From: an uncultured Eubacteriales bacterium
GTDB lineage: Bacteria; Bacillota; Clostridia; Oscillospirales; Acutalibacteraceae
Assembly: GCA_900540085.1 (NCBI GenBank)
Contig: UQEU01000003.1
Location: 1-64,000 of the forward strand
Length of the DNA stretch: 64,000 bases
Direction: 5' to 3'
The translations under genes and the position numbers were made by a program. Of this stretch, positions 7,631 through 18,896 are shown in pieces. The first letter of the stretch is position 1, and every line of letters begins with the position of its first letter. The notes under the pieces are model-generated. The model made no database searches and was not told the origin of the DNA. It saw only the letters and a program-made list of their open reading frames with translations.

Positions 7631-8158
7631 TTATTCCTCGATAACCTTTTCAAGTTGGTCAAGTTCAAACTCTACTTTTGTTTCTCTTCCAAACATAGAT
7701 ACGGTTACCTGTACGCTGTTTTTGCCGATGTCTATTTCATCAACAATACCGGAAAAGCCCTCAAGCGGACCTTGAACAACATTTACCGAATCGCCGACAG
7801 CGTAAGGCGCTTTGATGTTTACTTTTTCAACGCCGAGAGCCTTAACTTCTTCGTCGCTGAGCGGAACAGGATTGCTTTCAGGTCCGACAAAACCCGTACA
7901 ACCTCTTGTATTGCGAACAACATACCAAGACTCGTCAGTTATAATCATCTTAACAAGAACATAGCCAGGAAATGTTTTTCTTTCAAACTCTTTTTTTGTT
8001 CCGTCTTCTTTAATTTCAACATCTGTTTCGGTAGGTATTGCAACTTCTTGAATTAAGTCCTGCATACCACGGTTTTCAACAACAGTTTCAATGTTGCTTG
8101 CAACCTTGTTCTCATAACCGGAAAATGTATGAACTACATACCACTTTGCTTCTTCCAT
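7631..8158 (-). CDS. nusG: Transcription termination/antitermination factor NusG
   Basis: NusG binds the RNA polymerase clamp and modulates pausing, termination and ribosome coupling. The 175-residue protein begins KWYVVHTFSGYENKVASNIE (NGN domain), continues through KTFPGYVLVKMIITDESWYVVRNT and GFVGPESNPVPLSDEEV, and ends with a KOW domain (VNVVQGPLEGFSGIVDEID). The length is typical of Firmicutes NusG. The gene starts 12 bases after secE, with GGAGGCTGAATA ahead of the ATG, so secE and nusG are coupled. Confidence 0.97.
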   Translation of the reverse strand: MEEAKWYVVHTFSGYENKVASNIETVVENRGMQDLIQEVAIPTETDVEIKEDGTKKEFERKTFPGYVLVKMIITDESWYVVRNTRGCTGFVGPESNPVPLSDEEVKALGVEKVNIKAPYAVGDSVNVVQGPLEGFSGIVDEIDIGKNSVQVTVSMFGRETKVEFELDQLEKVIEE

Positions 8159-8170
8159 TATTCAGCCTCC

Positions 8171-8563
8171 TTATTCGGCAGCTGCAGTAGTTGAGGCGTC
8201 TGCATCAGCAGATGCAGTTGTTTGCTCAGCTGTGGTTGAAACAGTTGTATTTTCTTTAGCACTCTTGATACCTTTCATACCAAGTGCAAGAAGACTGTCA
8301 GTAGCGTAAATAGCAACGCCTGCGATTGCTACGACAACAAGTACGACAAGTGAATTTTTCAAAGTGTCTTTTGCGTCAGCCCAAACAACTTTTTTGCTTT
8401 CGGATCTAACGCTCTTGAAGAAAGTACCTACTGTTTTGAAAGGGTTTTTCTTCTTTTTCTTGCTGTCTTTTTTAGACTTTGTATTGTCTTTAGCAGACTT
8501 GCTTTTTTTAGAATCAGCCTTAGTGTCAGCCTTTTTTGCCGGAGTCTTTTTTTCATCTGCCAT
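8171..8563 (-). CDS. secE: Preprotein translocase subunit SecE with Lys-rich N-terminal extension
   Basis: SecE clamps SecY in the plasma-membrane translocon. The recognisable core is FKSVRSESKKVVWADAKDTLKNSL followed by one transmembrane helix (VVLVVVAIAGVAIYATDSLLAL, about residues 73-94). The protein is 130 residues, longer than the usual 60-70. The extra length is a highly basic Lys/Ser/Asp repeat-like N-terminus (residues 1-45) and a Thr/Ala-rich C-terminal tail after the membrane helix. Its place between rpmG and nusG is the conserved context. Confidence 0.94.
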   Translation of the reverse strand: MADEKKTPAKKADTKADSKKSKSAKDNTKSKKDSKKKKKNPFKTVGTFFKSVRSESKKVVWADAKDTLKNSLVVLVVVAIAGVAIYATDSLLALGMKGIKSAKENTTVSTTAEQTTASADADASTTAAAE

Positions 8564-8578
8564 AATTGCGGACCTCCG

Positions 8579-8728
8579 TTACTTTGTTTCCCTGTGAAGA
8601 GTGTGTTTCTTGCAGAATCTGCAGTACTTATTCATCTCTAACCTGTCAGGAGTGTTCTTTTTGTTTTTCATTGTATTGTAGTTGCGTTGTTTGCACTCAG
8701 TACATGCCAATGTTACTTTAACTCTCAT
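8579..8728 (-). CDS. rpmG: Ribosomal protein bL33
   Basis: The 49-residue protein reads [16 protein letters not shown] at the start and has paired cysteines (CTEC and CRFC) for a zinc ribbon, so it is the C+ (zinc-binding) form of bL33. The start at 8728 is preceded by GGAGGTGCCACG; an open frame extending 48 codons further upstream overlaps the promoter and is not used. It is the first gene of the rpmG-secE-nusG operon. Confidence 0.96.
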   Translation of the reverse strand: MRVKVTLACTECKQRNYNTMKNKKNTPDRLEMNKYCRFCKKHTLHRETK

Positions 8729-8843
8729 CGTGGCACCTCCAAATAAAATTTCGACATATTTGCCTCCCTCATTGCGATTGCAACGCAAGCAATCACGAAA
8801 AAAGCGGGCACAAAAATAAAGCCCCCTTTTAAGAGGTGTATAT

Positions 8844-8872
8844 AATTTACCACAAAAGTTGCAAACAGTCAA
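8844..8872 (-). promoter_or_regulatory. Promoter of rpmG-secE-nusG
   Basis: On the minus strand TTGACT (8872-8867), a 17-base spacer and TAAATT (8849-8844) form a good sigma-A promoter about 115 bases upstream of rpmG. The leader contains an AAAGGGGGCUUU-like element with a later GC-rich patch, but I cannot assign it to a known riboswitch. The remaining part of the 8873-9058 gap is very AT-rich and presumably holds the divergent promoter of the gene at 9059. Confidence 0.75.
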
Positions 8873-9058
8873 TAGTTTTTTTAATTTTACACAGCCATTT
8901 TTTAAAAAAGTCTAAAAAATTTGAAATAAAATATTTGCATATTTATTTTAGATATAGTATCATAGGTCTAAATGATTATCAAATATAAAATAATTATTTA
9001 TATTATAATTATAATATAACTTATAATTTATTATAATCTATATTTACGGGGTAAAAAA

Positions 9059-10228
9059 ATGAATTGTGCAGTAATCGGTGCAGGAGCTTCTGGAATTGTT
9101 TGCGCCATAAAACTTAAACAACTTTTGCCTAACGCAGAAGTTGTATTGATAGAAAAAGAAGAAATTATCGGAAGAAAACTGCTCGCCACCGGAAACGGCA
9201 GGTGCAATTTATCAAATAAAAATATTTGTTATGAAACAACTTTTGCACAAAACATATTTGAAAAAAATGATGTTTCAAAAACTCTTGAATTTTTCAAAAG
9301 CATAGGAATTGAAACGATAACCGACAGTGAAAACAGAATATATCCCCTTTCTTTACAGGCAAGTTCCGTTGTCAAGATTTTTGAAAACACAATTAAAAAA
9401 TTACACATAAATTTAATTACTTCGGCAAATGTAAACAACATTATCAAAGACGAACACTCAAGATACACAGTCTTTATAACATCAAATAATGCAAATAAAA
9501 CGCTTAAAAACTTTGATTTCATAGTCATTGCGTGCGGAGGACAGGCTCAAAAAAATCTCGGCTCAAACGGAAGCGGTTACAAATTGCTCAAACAATTTGG
9601 GCACACCTCTACCGACCTTTTGCCGTCACTTGTACAGTTAAAATCAAGTTCAAAGCACTGCAGAGCTTTAAAAGGCGTTCGCAGAAAATGCATTGTAACG
9701 GCAGAATGCAATAAAAAAGCAATCAAAAGCGAGTACGGAGAAGTACTTTTTACAGACTACGGTCTTTCCGGAATAGTTATAATGAACCTGTCGGAAATCT
9801 TTTCAAAACACGCAGGCGAAAAAAACGTCGTCATTTTAGACCTTGTTCCGACTATGACGGAAGAAGAAATCAAAGAACATTTGCAGAAAAACGGCGATTT
9901 AATAGGAATACTCGGCATCAAACTATCTGAAATAATTGAAAAGCAAGCCGAAAAAGACTATGAAAAAATGGCAAAATTCTGCAAATCCTGGCGACTTATA
10001 ATTACGGGTACGCTTGGTTTTGACCACGCACAGATAACTTGCGGAGGAATGAAAACAAGCGAATTTACAAAAAATGCGGAATCTAAACTTTCAAAAAATT
10101 TATTTGCAACAGGTGAAATCCTTGATGTACAAGGTCCATGCGGCGGCTACAATTTACAATGGGCATTTTCAAGTGCACTGACTGTTGCAGAAGAAATAGC
10201 AGGTAGAACAAATGATAAGAATAAATGA
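9059..10228 (+). CDS. NAD(P)/FAD-dependent oxidoreductase, HI0933/BaiN family
   Basis: This 389-residue flavoprotein begins with the dinucleotide-binding motif VIGAGASGIVCAIKL and carries the family hallmark GRKLLATGNGRCNLSN (residues about 42-57). The C-terminal half has the second FAD contact, KNLFATGEILDVQGPCGGYNLQWAFSSA (written here in part). Members of the HI0933 family include YhiN and BaiN; substrates are mostly unknown, and BaiN acts on bile-acid intermediates in some gut Clostridia. Nothing here supports a bile-acid operon. It overlaps the next flavoprotein gene by 17 bases, so the two are probably translated together. Confidence 0.88.
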   Translation: MNCAVIGAGASGIVCAIKLKQLLPNAEVVLIEKEEIIGRKLLATGNGRCNLSNKNICYETTFAQNIFEKNDVSKTLEFFKSIGIETITDSENRIYPLSLQASSVVKIFENTIKKLHINLITSANVNNIIKDEHSRYTVFITSNNANKTLKNFDFIVIACGGQAQKNLGSNGSGYKLLKQFGHTSTDLLPSLVQLKSSSKHCRALKGVRRKCIVTAECNKKAIKSEYGEVLFTDYGLSGIVIMNLSEIFSKHAGEKNVVILDLVPTMTEEEIKEHLQKNGDLIGILGIKLSEIIEKQAEKDYEKMAKFCKSWRLIITGTLGFDHAQITCGGMKTSEFTKNAESKLSKNLFATGEILDVQGPCGGYNLQWAFSSALTVAEEIAGRTNDKNK

Positions 10229-11810
10229 AATCAAACTTTTGCTTGACGAAAACGAATGTGAATTGACAAAAAAAGCGGCTAAAATATTAAAAATCAAAGA
10301 AAACGAGATAAAAAAACTGACGATTTTCAAAAAAAGTGTAGATGCGAGAAAAAAAGACAATATTCAGTTCATTTATGCAGTAGATGTAGTTTTAGATAAT
10401 GAAAAACAAGTTTTCAAAAAATTAAACAATTCAAAAATTCAAATAGTAGAGCCGTATGTTTACAAACTGCCGGAAAACAAAAGGAAGAGCAATTTAAGAC
10501 CGGTTGTAGTCGGTTTCGGACCTGCCGGAATGTTTGCCGGACTTATACTTGCCCTTTCAGGATTGAAACCCATAATAATAGAACGAGGAAAAGCAGTTGA
10601 GGACAGACAAAAAGATGTCAATCTGTTTTGGGAGAAAAAAGAACTCAATCCCGAATCAAATGTTCAGTTCGGTGAAGGAGGAGCAGGTACTTTCAGCGAC
10701 GGCAAATTGACAACGGGAATTAAAAGTCCGTACATTCACAAAATTTTGGAAGAACTGTACGAGGCAGGCGCACCCGAAGAAATACTGTATTCTTCAAAAC
10801 CCCATATCGGAACAGACCAACTTGCAATAGTTGTTAAAAACATCAGAAAAAAAATCATTTCACTCGGCGGAGAAGTCCGTCTTGAATGTAAACTTGAAAA
10901 ACTCATTTCTGCAAACGGTTTTATTCACGGTATCACATACTCTCACAACGGAAAAAACATAGATATTGAAACAGACAGCGTTATTTTGGCAATAGGACAC
11001 AGTGCAAGAGATACTGTTGAGATGCTTTACAATTCAGGAATAAAAATAATTCAAAAACCATTTTCCGTAGGTGCAAGAATTGAGCATCCGCAATCTTTAA
11101 TCAATAAAGCACAATACGGTAAATTTGCAAACCATAAGGCTTTGGGCGCTGCCGACTACAAATTGAGTTGCCATAAACTGCACGAAAGAGGAGCATACAC
11201 TTTTTGTATGTGTCCCGGCGGCACGGTTGTTGCCGCTGCAAGTGAAAAAGGCGGAGTAGTTGTAAACGGAATGAGCGAACTTGCCCGTGACGGAGAAAAT
11301 GCAAACTCGGCTCTTCTTGTAGGCATTGAGCCTGAAAATTTCCCGAGTGAGCATCCTCTTGCCGGAATATATTATCAAAGAGAAATTGAACAAAAAGCAT
11401 TTAAAATTGCCGGTTCAAACTACAACGCACCCGCACAACTTGTAGGCGACTTTTTGAACGGCAAACTTTCAAAATCTTTAGGAAATGTAAAACCCACCTG
11501 TCCGACAGGCGTAACACTTTGCGATTTAACGGAGTGTCTGCCAAATGCAGTCAGCGAAACTATGAAAAGTGCCATTGTTGAAATGAACAAAAAACTTGAA
11601 GGTTTCAGTCTGTACGACGCAGTTCTCACAGCGCCCGAAACAAGAAGTTCATCTCCCGTAAGAATTTTAAGAGATGATTTTCTGCAATGTTCCGTAAACG
11701 GCGTATATCCCTGCGGCGAAGGTGCAGGATATGCAGGCGGTATAATCAGCGCGGCAAATGACGGAATAAAATGTGCGCACGCCGTTTTGGAAGATGAACA
11801 CGATTATTAA
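10212..11810 (+). CDS. FAD-dependent dehydrogenase, COG2509/YdhS-like family
   Basis: This 532-residue protein has a family-specific N-terminal domain of about 95 residues, then the FAD-binding site PVVVGFGPAGMFAGLILALSG (about residues 97-117). Next come the conserved FGEGGAGTFSDGKLTTGIKS and GTDQLAIVVKNIR, and a C-terminal YPCGEGAGYAGGIISAANDG motif. The family is widespread in Firmicutes and annotated as an uncharacterised FAD-dependent dehydrogenase; its substrate is unknown. It follows and overlaps a second flavoprotein, so both may work in the same redox process (inference). A shared terminator ends the unit. Confidence 0.88.
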   Translation: MIRINEIKLLLDENECELTKKAAKILKIKENEIKKLTIFKKSVDARKKDNIQFIYAVDVVLDNEKQVFKKLNNSKIQIVEPYVYKLPENKRKSNLRPVVVGFGPAGMFAGLILALSGLKPIIIERGKAVEDRQKDVNLFWEKKELNPESNVQFGEGGAGTFSDGKLTTGIKSPYIHKILEELYEAGAPEEILYSSKPHIGTDQLAIVVKNIRKKIISLGGEVRLECKLEKLISANGFIHGITYSHNGKNIDIETDSVILAIGHSARDTVEMLYNSGIKIIQKPFSVGARIEHPQSLINKAQYGKFANHKALGAADYKLSCHKLHERGAYTFCMCPGGTVVAAASEKGGVVVNGMSELARDGENANSALLVGIEPENFPSEHPLAGIYYQREIEQKAFKIAGSNYNAPAQLVGDFLNGKLSKSLGNVKPTCPTGVTLCDLTECLPNAVSETMKSAIVEMNKKLEGFSLYDAVLTAPETRSSSPVRILRDDFLQCSVNGVYPCGEGAGYAGGIISAANDGIKCAHAVLEDEHDY

Positions 11811-11910
11811 TATGAAATATAAATAATGTATAATAAATATCTTTTATTTCTTATAAAATATAATTATACTAATTGCAAAAATTAAATCACACTATAAATT
11901 GTGCAAGTAA

Positions 11911-11945
11911 AAGAGAGTACAGAATTTTTCCGTACTCTCTTTTTT
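11911..11945. terminator. Bidirectional terminator
   Basis: A 9-bp perfect stem (11912-11920 with 11932-11940) is flanked by an A-run and six T residues. It serves both the FAD dehydrogenase gene on the plus strand and the exonuclease gene on the minus strand. Confidence 0.8.
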
Positions 11946-11951
11946 CATTAC

Positions 11952-12470
11952 CTATATATTTTCTTTACAGTAATCAAACAAAATTTTTGTAACCTCGCAG
12001 TCTTCAATCGCTCTGTGAGAAATGATATTTACATTTAAAAAATTTTTTAAAGTTTCAAGTTTGAAATTTTCAACTTCTATACCCTTTTCACGAAAAACTT
12101 TTTTTGCCATATGAAGAGTATCATAATAAGCAGGAGAAAAACTGCCACCGAAACAGGAATAATAGAAATTCATAAAACGAATATCAAAATTCACATTGTG
12201 TCCTACAACAGCATAACCTTTTACAAAATCGTCAAAATCAAAAATGACATCAGATATTTCGGGAGCATTGTAAACATCTTCATTTGAAATTCCCGTAATT
12301 TTTGTAATTTTGTAAGAAATTGCAAAGTCAGGTCTTACCAAAGTCTGAAATCTGTCAACAATTTCGTTGTTCACACATTTTAATGCTCCTATTTCTATTA
12401 TTTCGGCATACTCGGGAGACATTCCCGTAGTTTCTATATCAAAAACGACATAATCGTTCGGCAAATACAT
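11952..12470 (-). CDS. DnaQ-like 3'-5' exonuclease (DEDDh)
   Basis: A 172-residue single-domain exonuclease. The DEDDh motifs are visible: FDIETTG (Exo I, residues about 8-14), AVVGHNVNFDIRFM (Exo II, about 97-110) and SHRAIEDCEVTKILF (Exo III with His and Asp, about 147-161). It resembles the proofreading domain of PolC and stand-alone exonucleases that trim DNA or RNA 3' ends. The start at 12470 follows AAGGAAGTGATAAA; an upstream in-frame start 16 codons earlier has no ribosome-binding site. No polymerase gene adjoins it. Confidence 0.88.
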   Translation of the reverse strand: MYLPNDYVVFDIETTGMSPEYAEIIEIGALKCVNNEIVDRFQTLVRPDFAISYKITKITGISNEDVYNAPEISDVIFDFDDFVKGYAVVGHNVNFDIRFMNFYYSCFGGSFSPAYYDTLHMAKKVFREKGIEVENFKLETLKNFLNVNIISHRAIEDCEVTKILFDYCKENI

Positions 12471-12584
12471 TTTATCACTTCCTTTAAAAATTCTAACATA
12501 AAATACTATGTTGTTCAATATTTTTTACAATTGCAACATTATGTAAAAACATATACACTATAAATATATTAAGGAGGATTTATT

Positions 12585-14066
12585 ATGGATATTGGCAATA
12601 TCAAAGAATATTTAAAAATCATAGACCAAACGATTGAAAACGGTCAATTTAAAGATGATTGGAACAGTTTGTCAAAGCATAAAACTCCCGAATGGTATGC
12701 ATACGGCAAACTCGGTCTTTTCATTCATTGGGGTGTTTACAGTGTACCTGCTTATTACAATGAATGGTATCCAAGACTTATGTATATTAAAAATTCGCCT
12801 GTAAATAAACACCACAAAAAAGTTTACGGCGGAGTTGAAAAATTTCCGTACAAAAACTTTATTCCTATGTTTAAAGCCGAAAATTTCAATGCTGACGAAT
12901 GGCTTGACTTATTCAAAAAAAGCGGTGCGAAATTCATAATGCCCGTCGGAGAACATCACGACGGTTTTAAAATGTACAAAAGCAATTTAAACAAATGGAA
13001 CTCGGCAGATATGGGACCAAAAGTCAATATTCTTGAAGAATTACATAAAAGTTGCGACAAATACGGCATAACTTTCTGCACCTCAAGTCATCGTGCAGAA
13101 CATTTTTGGTTTTTCAACGGTTGTCACGACTTTGACTGCGATATTACACAGGGAAAAGACAAAGACCTATACGGTCCCGCACACAGAAAAGACAGCGATA
13201 CAACGATAAAACTCTTAACAAATTGCCACGAGTTTTATAAACCGACTCAACAATGGCTTGAAGACTGGCTTGTTTCAAGTGCAGAAATGATAGATTTAAA
13301 CAGACCGAGTGCCGTTTACTTTGATTGGTGGATTACTCAAAAAGATTTCAGACCGTACATAAAAAAATTCCTTGCATACTATTACAACAGAGCATTGGAA
13401 TGGGGCAAGGAAGTTACCGTATTTTATAAAATGGACAGTGTAGTTAAAAATTGTGCAACCTTTGATGTAGAAAGAGGACAACTTAACGGTATTTCTCCTG
13501 AAATATGGCAAAATGACACGGCAATAGCAAAAAATTCTTGGGGCTATACCGAAGAAAATAGATTTAAAACTGCAAACGAAATTGCCTGCAATTTTGCCGA
13601 TGTCATTTCAAAAAACGGTTGCTTTATGCTCAATGTAGGACCTAAAGCAGACGGCACAATTTGTGATGAAGAAAAGAAAGTTTTGCTTGAACTCGGAGAA
13701 TGGATTAATAACTGCAAAGAAGCGATTTACGGGTGCAGACCGTTTGATATTTACGGCGAAAATAAAAAAGAAAGAAAATCGGGTTCTTTTAAAGAAAACT
13801 TCAAATACACTTCAAAAGATATTCGTTTTACTTACAACAACGGTTGTATCTATATGTTTGCACTCGGCACAAGCAAAAACAACAAATACATCTCAAAATA
13901 TTTAGGAAGAAGCAATCAAAATATAGGCTACTGCATTAAAAAAATTTCTCTTTTGGGAAGCGACGCACAAATAAAATATCAGATTGATAAAAAAGGTCTT
14001 CATCTTTCAATAAACGGAAATTACAAAAAAGATATGCCCCTTTGTTTCAAAATCGAATTAGATTAA
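12585..14066 (+). CDS. Alpha-L-fucosidase, GH29 family
   Basis: This 493-residue enzyme would hydrolyse terminal alpha-L-fucose from glycans. GH29 features are WYAYGKLGLFIHWGVYSVPA (residues 37-56), MPVGEHHDGFKMY (119-131) and AVYFDWW (243-249), whose Asp247 is at the nucleophile position. A later GCFMLNVGPKADGTI motif closes the barrel domain, and a beta-sandwich C-terminal domain follows. There is no signal peptide, so it acts in the cytoplasm on imported fucosylated oligosaccharides. AAGGAGG stands ahead of the ATG. The gene is monocistronic, about 35 kb from the fucose catabolic genes, and ends at a strong bidirectional terminator. Confidence 0.93.
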   Translation: MDIGNIKEYLKIIDQTIENGQFKDDWNSLSKHKTPEWYAYGKLGLFIHWGVYSVPAYYNEWYPRLMYIKNSPVNKHHKKVYGGVEKFPYKNFIPMFKAENFNADEWLDLFKKSGAKFIMPVGEHHDGFKMYKSNLNKWNSADMGPKVNILEELHKSCDKYGITFCTSSHRAEHFWFFNGCHDFDCDITQGKDKDLYGPAHRKDSDTTIKLLTNCHEFYKPTQQWLEDWLVSSAEMIDLNRPSAVYFDWWITQKDFRPYIKKFLAYYYNRALEWGKEVTVFYKMDSVVKNCATFDVERGQLNGISPEIWQNDTAIAKNSWGYTEENRFKTANEIACNFADVISKNGCFMLNVGPKADGTICDEEKKVLLELGEWINNCKEAIYGCRPFDIYGENKKERKSGSFKENFKYTSKDIRFTYNNGCIYMFALGTSKNNKYISKYLGRSNQNIGYCIKKISLLGSDAQIKYQIDKKGLHLSINGNYKKDMPLCFKIELD

Positions 14067-14089
14067 AACACATAAATCTCAATAATAAA

Positions 14090-14137
14090 AAAAGCAGTAA
14101 ATTCAGCAAAGTTTATTAAACTGAATTTACTGCTTTT
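14090..14137. terminator. Bidirectional terminator between fucosidase and atpC
   Basis: A 17-bp perfect stem (about 14091-14107 with 14121-14137) with a 13-base loop and A/T tracts on both sides. It ends the plus-strand fucosidase gene and the minus-strand ATP synthase operon. Confidence 0.85.
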
Positions 14138-14145
14138 TATTTATA

Positions 14146-14562
14146 TTATACACGATAATATTTATTTTTAACTCTTAAACGCTCCATCGCTCTTGCAAGG
14201 TTTGCCTGAGAATGATGATACTCTCTGATAGACTGTTTTTGACGCAATTCATCTTCTGCACGCCATTTTGCCTCTTGGGCACGCCGTGCGTCGATTTCTT
14301 CGGGAAGTTCGGCTGACACGCAAAGCAATATTCCGCTGTTGTCAACAAATTCAATAAAACCGCTTCCGACAAAAGCGTGAATAACATTGTCATTTTCGTC
14401 AGTCACTCTCATTTCGCCCTCTTCGATAGCCATTACCATATTTTCATGATGAGCAAGAATAGCCTGTTCGCCGCCGTCGCTTGCAGGAATGACAAGCACT
14501 TTGCATTTGCCGTCAAAAAAGACCTTATCGCTTGCAATAATTTTTAAATCAAATGTGTTCAT
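14146..14562 (-). CDS. atpC: F-ATPase epsilon subunit
   Basis: The epsilon subunit couples rotation of gamma to the c-ring and can inhibit ATP hydrolysis. The 138-residue protein starts FDLKIIASDKVFFDGKCKVLVIPASDGG, the beta-barrel domain, and ends with the two-helix C-terminal domain rich in Arg, Glu and Gln (residues about 90-138). It is the last gene of the operon, 19 bases after atpD. Confidence 0.95.
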   Translation of the reverse strand: MNTFDLKIIASDKVFFDGKCKVLVIPASDGGEQAILAHHENMVMAIEEGEMRVTDENDNVIHAFVGSGFIEFVDNSGILLCVSAELPEEIDARRAQEAKWRAEDELRQKQSIREYHHSQANLARAMERLRVKNKYYRV

Positions 14563-14581
14563 TTAATACACCCTTTGAAAA

Positions 14582-15991
<1,410 letters not shown>

Positions 15992-16879
15992 TCAGTCTGA
16001 CTTCTTTTTCTGCGCTCTTGAGCCACTGATTACTTCTGTGATTTCTTGAGTAATCGCAGCCTGTCTTGCACGGTTGTACTCCATATTTAAACTGTGAAGA
16101 ACATCCTGTGCGCTTTCGGTTGCCGACTGCATAGCCAACATCCTTGTATTATGCTCAGAACAATAACTTTCTATCAAAGCACCGTAAACAAACCCTGCAA
16201 CATAGTTTGGTATGATACTGTCAAAAACTGCCTGAGGTGACGGAACAAAAGACATATATTCGTATGTGTTTTTCTCCCATATTTCTTCAAGCGGTTTTTG
16301 GTCAAGTGGCAAAAGTTTTTCCTGTCTGGTGCTTGCCGTGATAGAATTTATCATTTGAGTATAAATAATATATACCTCATCGAGTTCTCCGTTATTAAAC
16401 AACTCGACCATTTTTTCACTTATAATTCTGGCTCTGTTCATATTTGGGTCTTGAGCCGTATATTTAAAATCTATATCAACAGAGATATTTTTTTTAAGAA
16501 AATAGTTTCTTCCTACCTGACCTACAACAAAAAGCATATTGTTTTTGCTCTCAAAACTTACTTTTTCAGCAATTTTAATCACATTATGGTTATATGCACC
16601 GGCAAGACCTTTATCTGCCGTAACAACAATATAGCCTCGTTTTTTCTCGTTTTCGGGTATATTTTCACGCTTGTCAAAATACTTGTGACCTACTTCGGGA
16701 GAATCGTTGAGAATTTTTGTGATTGTACTTTGCATCGAATAAAAATACGGTTCTGTTTTACTTAACGCAAGTTTTGCTTTTTTCACCTTTGATGAACTAA
16801 TCATATACATTGCGTTCGTAATTTTCATTATATCCTTAATGCTTTTCATACGGCCGAGTAATTCTCTTGAATTAGCCAT
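15992..16879 (-). CDS. atpG: F-ATPase gamma subunit
   Basis: The rotating central stalk of F1. The 295-residue protein opens [32 protein letters not shown], the N-terminal helix of the coiled coil, and ends with [19 protein letters not shown] in the C-terminal helix. The middle contains [19 protein letters not shown]. The gene start overlaps the end of atpA by eight bases, so translation is probably coupled. Confidence 0.96.
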   Translation of the reverse strand: MANSRELLGRMKSIKDIMKITNAMYMISSSKVKKAKLALSKTEPYFYSMQSTITKILNDSPEVGHKYFDKRENIPENEKKRGYIVVTADKGLAGAYNHNVIKIAEKVSFESKNNMLFVVGQVGRNYFLKKNISVDIDFKYTAQDPNMNRARIISEKMVELFNNGELDEVYIIYTQMINSITASTRQEKLLPLDQKPLEEIWEKNTYEYMSFVPSPQAVFDSIIPNYVAGFVYGALIESYCSEHNTRMLAMQSATESAQDVLHSLNMEYNRARQAAITQEITEVISGSRAQKKKSD

Positions 16880-18386
16880 TGTTATTGCCCTTCTTAAATT
16901 CGTCTGCCACTAAAAGAATATTCTCTTTCAGCTCATCTGTAAGCACTCTGTTTTGTTCGATTTCCTCTGCGATTTCAGGGTGCATATCATCAAAATAGTT
17001 GAGCATATCAAGCTGAAATTTCTTAACATTTTCAGGTTCAATATCAAGCAACTTTTTATTTGTGGCAACTACAAGTGAGATAACCTGTTCATGCAAACTT
17101 AAAGGTCTGCAAAGAGGTTGTTTCAAAAGTTCCATAAGACCTTTGCCGTACGCAAGTTGTTCTTTTGTTTCAGGGTCAAGGTCTGAACTGAACTGTGTGA
17201 AAACTTCCATCTCTCTGTACTGTGCCAAATCAACACGAAGTGCGCCGACAGCCTTTTTCATCGCTTTTGTTTGTGCTGCACCGCCTACACGGGAAACCGA
17301 CAAGCCTACATTTACGGCAGGACGCATACCTGCAAAGAACAAGTCGCTTTCAAGGAAAATTTGACCGTCCGTAATTGAAATGACATTTGTAGGAATGTAA
17401 GCCGACACATCTCCTGCCTGCGTTTCAATGATGGGAAGTGCCGTTATTGAACCGCCGCCGAGTTCATCGGAAAGACGACTTGAACGCTCAAGAAGTCTTG
17501 AGTGAAGATAGAAAACATCACCGGGATAAGCCTCACGGCCGGGAGAACGCTCAAGCAAAAGAGAAATCGCTCTGTATGCCACAGCGTGTTTTGAAAGGTC
17601 GTCATATACAATTAAAACATCTTTACCCTCGTACATAAAGTATTCTGCCATTGCTGTTGCGGAATACGGAGAAATGTACTGCAAAGACGCAGGCTCACTT
17701 GCCGTTGAACAAACAACTATCGTATAATCCATAGCACCGTGCTTTTCAAGTATTGACACGATTTTTGCAACTGTTGAAGCCTTTTGACCGATAGCGTTGT
17801 AAATGCACACTACATTTTTGTCTTTCTGGTTCAATATAGCGTCAATCGCTATTGATGTTTTACCTGTTTGTCTGTCGCCTATTATAAGTTCACGCTGACC
17901 TCTGCCTATCGGGAACATTGAGTCAATTTCAAGGATACCTGTTGCAAGAGGTTCCGACACTGACTTACGGTCAATTATACCCGGTGCTTCATTTTCAACA
18001 GGGCGAAATCCGTCTGCTTCAATGTCGCCCTTACCGTCGATTGCTTCGCCGAGAGAGTTAACAATTCTGCCGATAAAGTTTTTTCCGACAGGCACGCCTG
18101 CTTTTTTATATGTTCTTTTAACCTTTGTACCTTCGTGAATACCTACTTCACTGCCGAAAAGTATGCAGCCAACCTCGTTTCTTTTAAGGTCCTGCACCAT
18201 ACCTTTAACTCCGTTGTCAAAAACAACGATTTCGCCGTACATTACATGCTCCATACCGTAAATTGTTGCAATGCCGTCGCCTACCCAGATGACAGTACCG
18301 AATTCTTCGCTGTCCGCTTTGAAGTTAAAATCGGTTATCTTTTCTTTAAGTATAGAAACTATTTCATTTGAATTTATGGTGCTCAT
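16872..18386 (-). CDS. atpA: F-ATPase alpha subunit
   Basis: The non-catalytic nucleotide-binding F1 subunit. Its P-loop is [20 protein letters not shown], followed by [30 protein letters not shown] (written in part), SLPIIETQ-like [19 protein letters not shown] and the [18 protein letters not shown] segment. The length of 504 residues is normal. The ATG follows directly after the atpH stop, with GGGGAAGTGA as ribosome-binding site. Confidence 0.97.
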   Translation of the reverse strand: MSTINSNEIVSILKEKITDFNFKADSEEFGTVIWVGDGIATIYGMEHVMYGEIVVFDNGVKGMVQDLKRNEVGCILFGSEVGIHEGTKVKRTYKKAGVPVGKNFIGRIVNSLGEAIDGKGDIEADGFRPVENEAPGIIDRKSVSEPLATGILEIDSMFPIGRGQRELIIGDRQTGKTSIAIDAILNQKDKNVVCIYNAIGQKASTVAKIVSILEKHGAMDYTIVVCSTASEPASLQYISPYSATAMAEYFMYEGKDVLIVYDDLSKHAVAYRAISLLLERSPGREAYPGDVFYLHSRLLERSSRLSDELGGGSITALPIIETQAGDVSAYIPTNVISITDGQIFLESDLFFAGMRPAVNVGLSVSRVGGAAQTKAMKKAVGALRVDLAQYREMEVFTQFSSDLDPETKEQLAYGKGLMELLKQPLCRPLSLHEQVISLVVATNKKLLDIEPENVKKFQLDMLNYFDDMHPEIAEEIEQNRVLTDELKENILLVADEFKKGNNNG

Positions 18387-18896
18387 TTAATTCACTTCCC
18401 CAACTAAATTCTGTTTTAATAATTCAAGTCTGTTTTTCAGACTGCGGTCATATTTTATATCGCCGTAATAGATTACAAAACCGCCCAATATGCTTCGGTC
18501 GTTTTCAACAGTAACCTCTGCACTTTTTACGCCGTGCTTTTTGCAGATGAATTTTTTAATTTTTTCAATCTGTTCTTCGCTCGGCGGAGTTGTACAAACA
18601 ATTCTTATATTTGCACAATTACTCTTTTCTTTTTCGATTTTGTCAAACGCATCGCAAACAGAAACAATTTGAGAAATGCATTTGTTTTCGCACATAATTT
18701 TAACTAAATTTGCCGTTTTACCGTTGAATAATTCGTCAATTACGGAGAACTTTTCCGAGTCTGACACAATGGGAGCAGACAAAGCCTCAAGCAATTCGGG
18801 ACAAGACAAAAATGTTTCTTTAAGACTTAAAACATCTTTGCCGTCAACACCTGCCGAATACAATGCTTTGGCATAATTAATCGCTGTTTGTGTCAT
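18387..18896 (-). CDS. atpH: F-ATPase delta subunit
   Basis: The delta subunit links the peripheral stalk to the top of the alpha/beta hexamer. This 169-residue protein has the weakly conserved delta fold: INYAKALYSAG at the N-terminus and the C-terminal RSILGGFVIYYGDIKYDRSLKNRLELL signature (written in part), which is the best conserved part of the family. It overlaps atpF by 20 bases. Confidence 0.93.
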   Translation of the reverse strand: MTQTAINYAKALYSAGVDGKDVLSLKETFLSCPELLEALSAPIVSDSEKFSVIDELFNGKTANLVKIMCENKCISQIVSVCDAFDKIEKEKSNCANIRIVCTTPPSEEQIEKIKKFICKKHGVKSAEVTVENDRSILGGFVIYYGDIKYDRSLKNRLELLKQNLVGEVN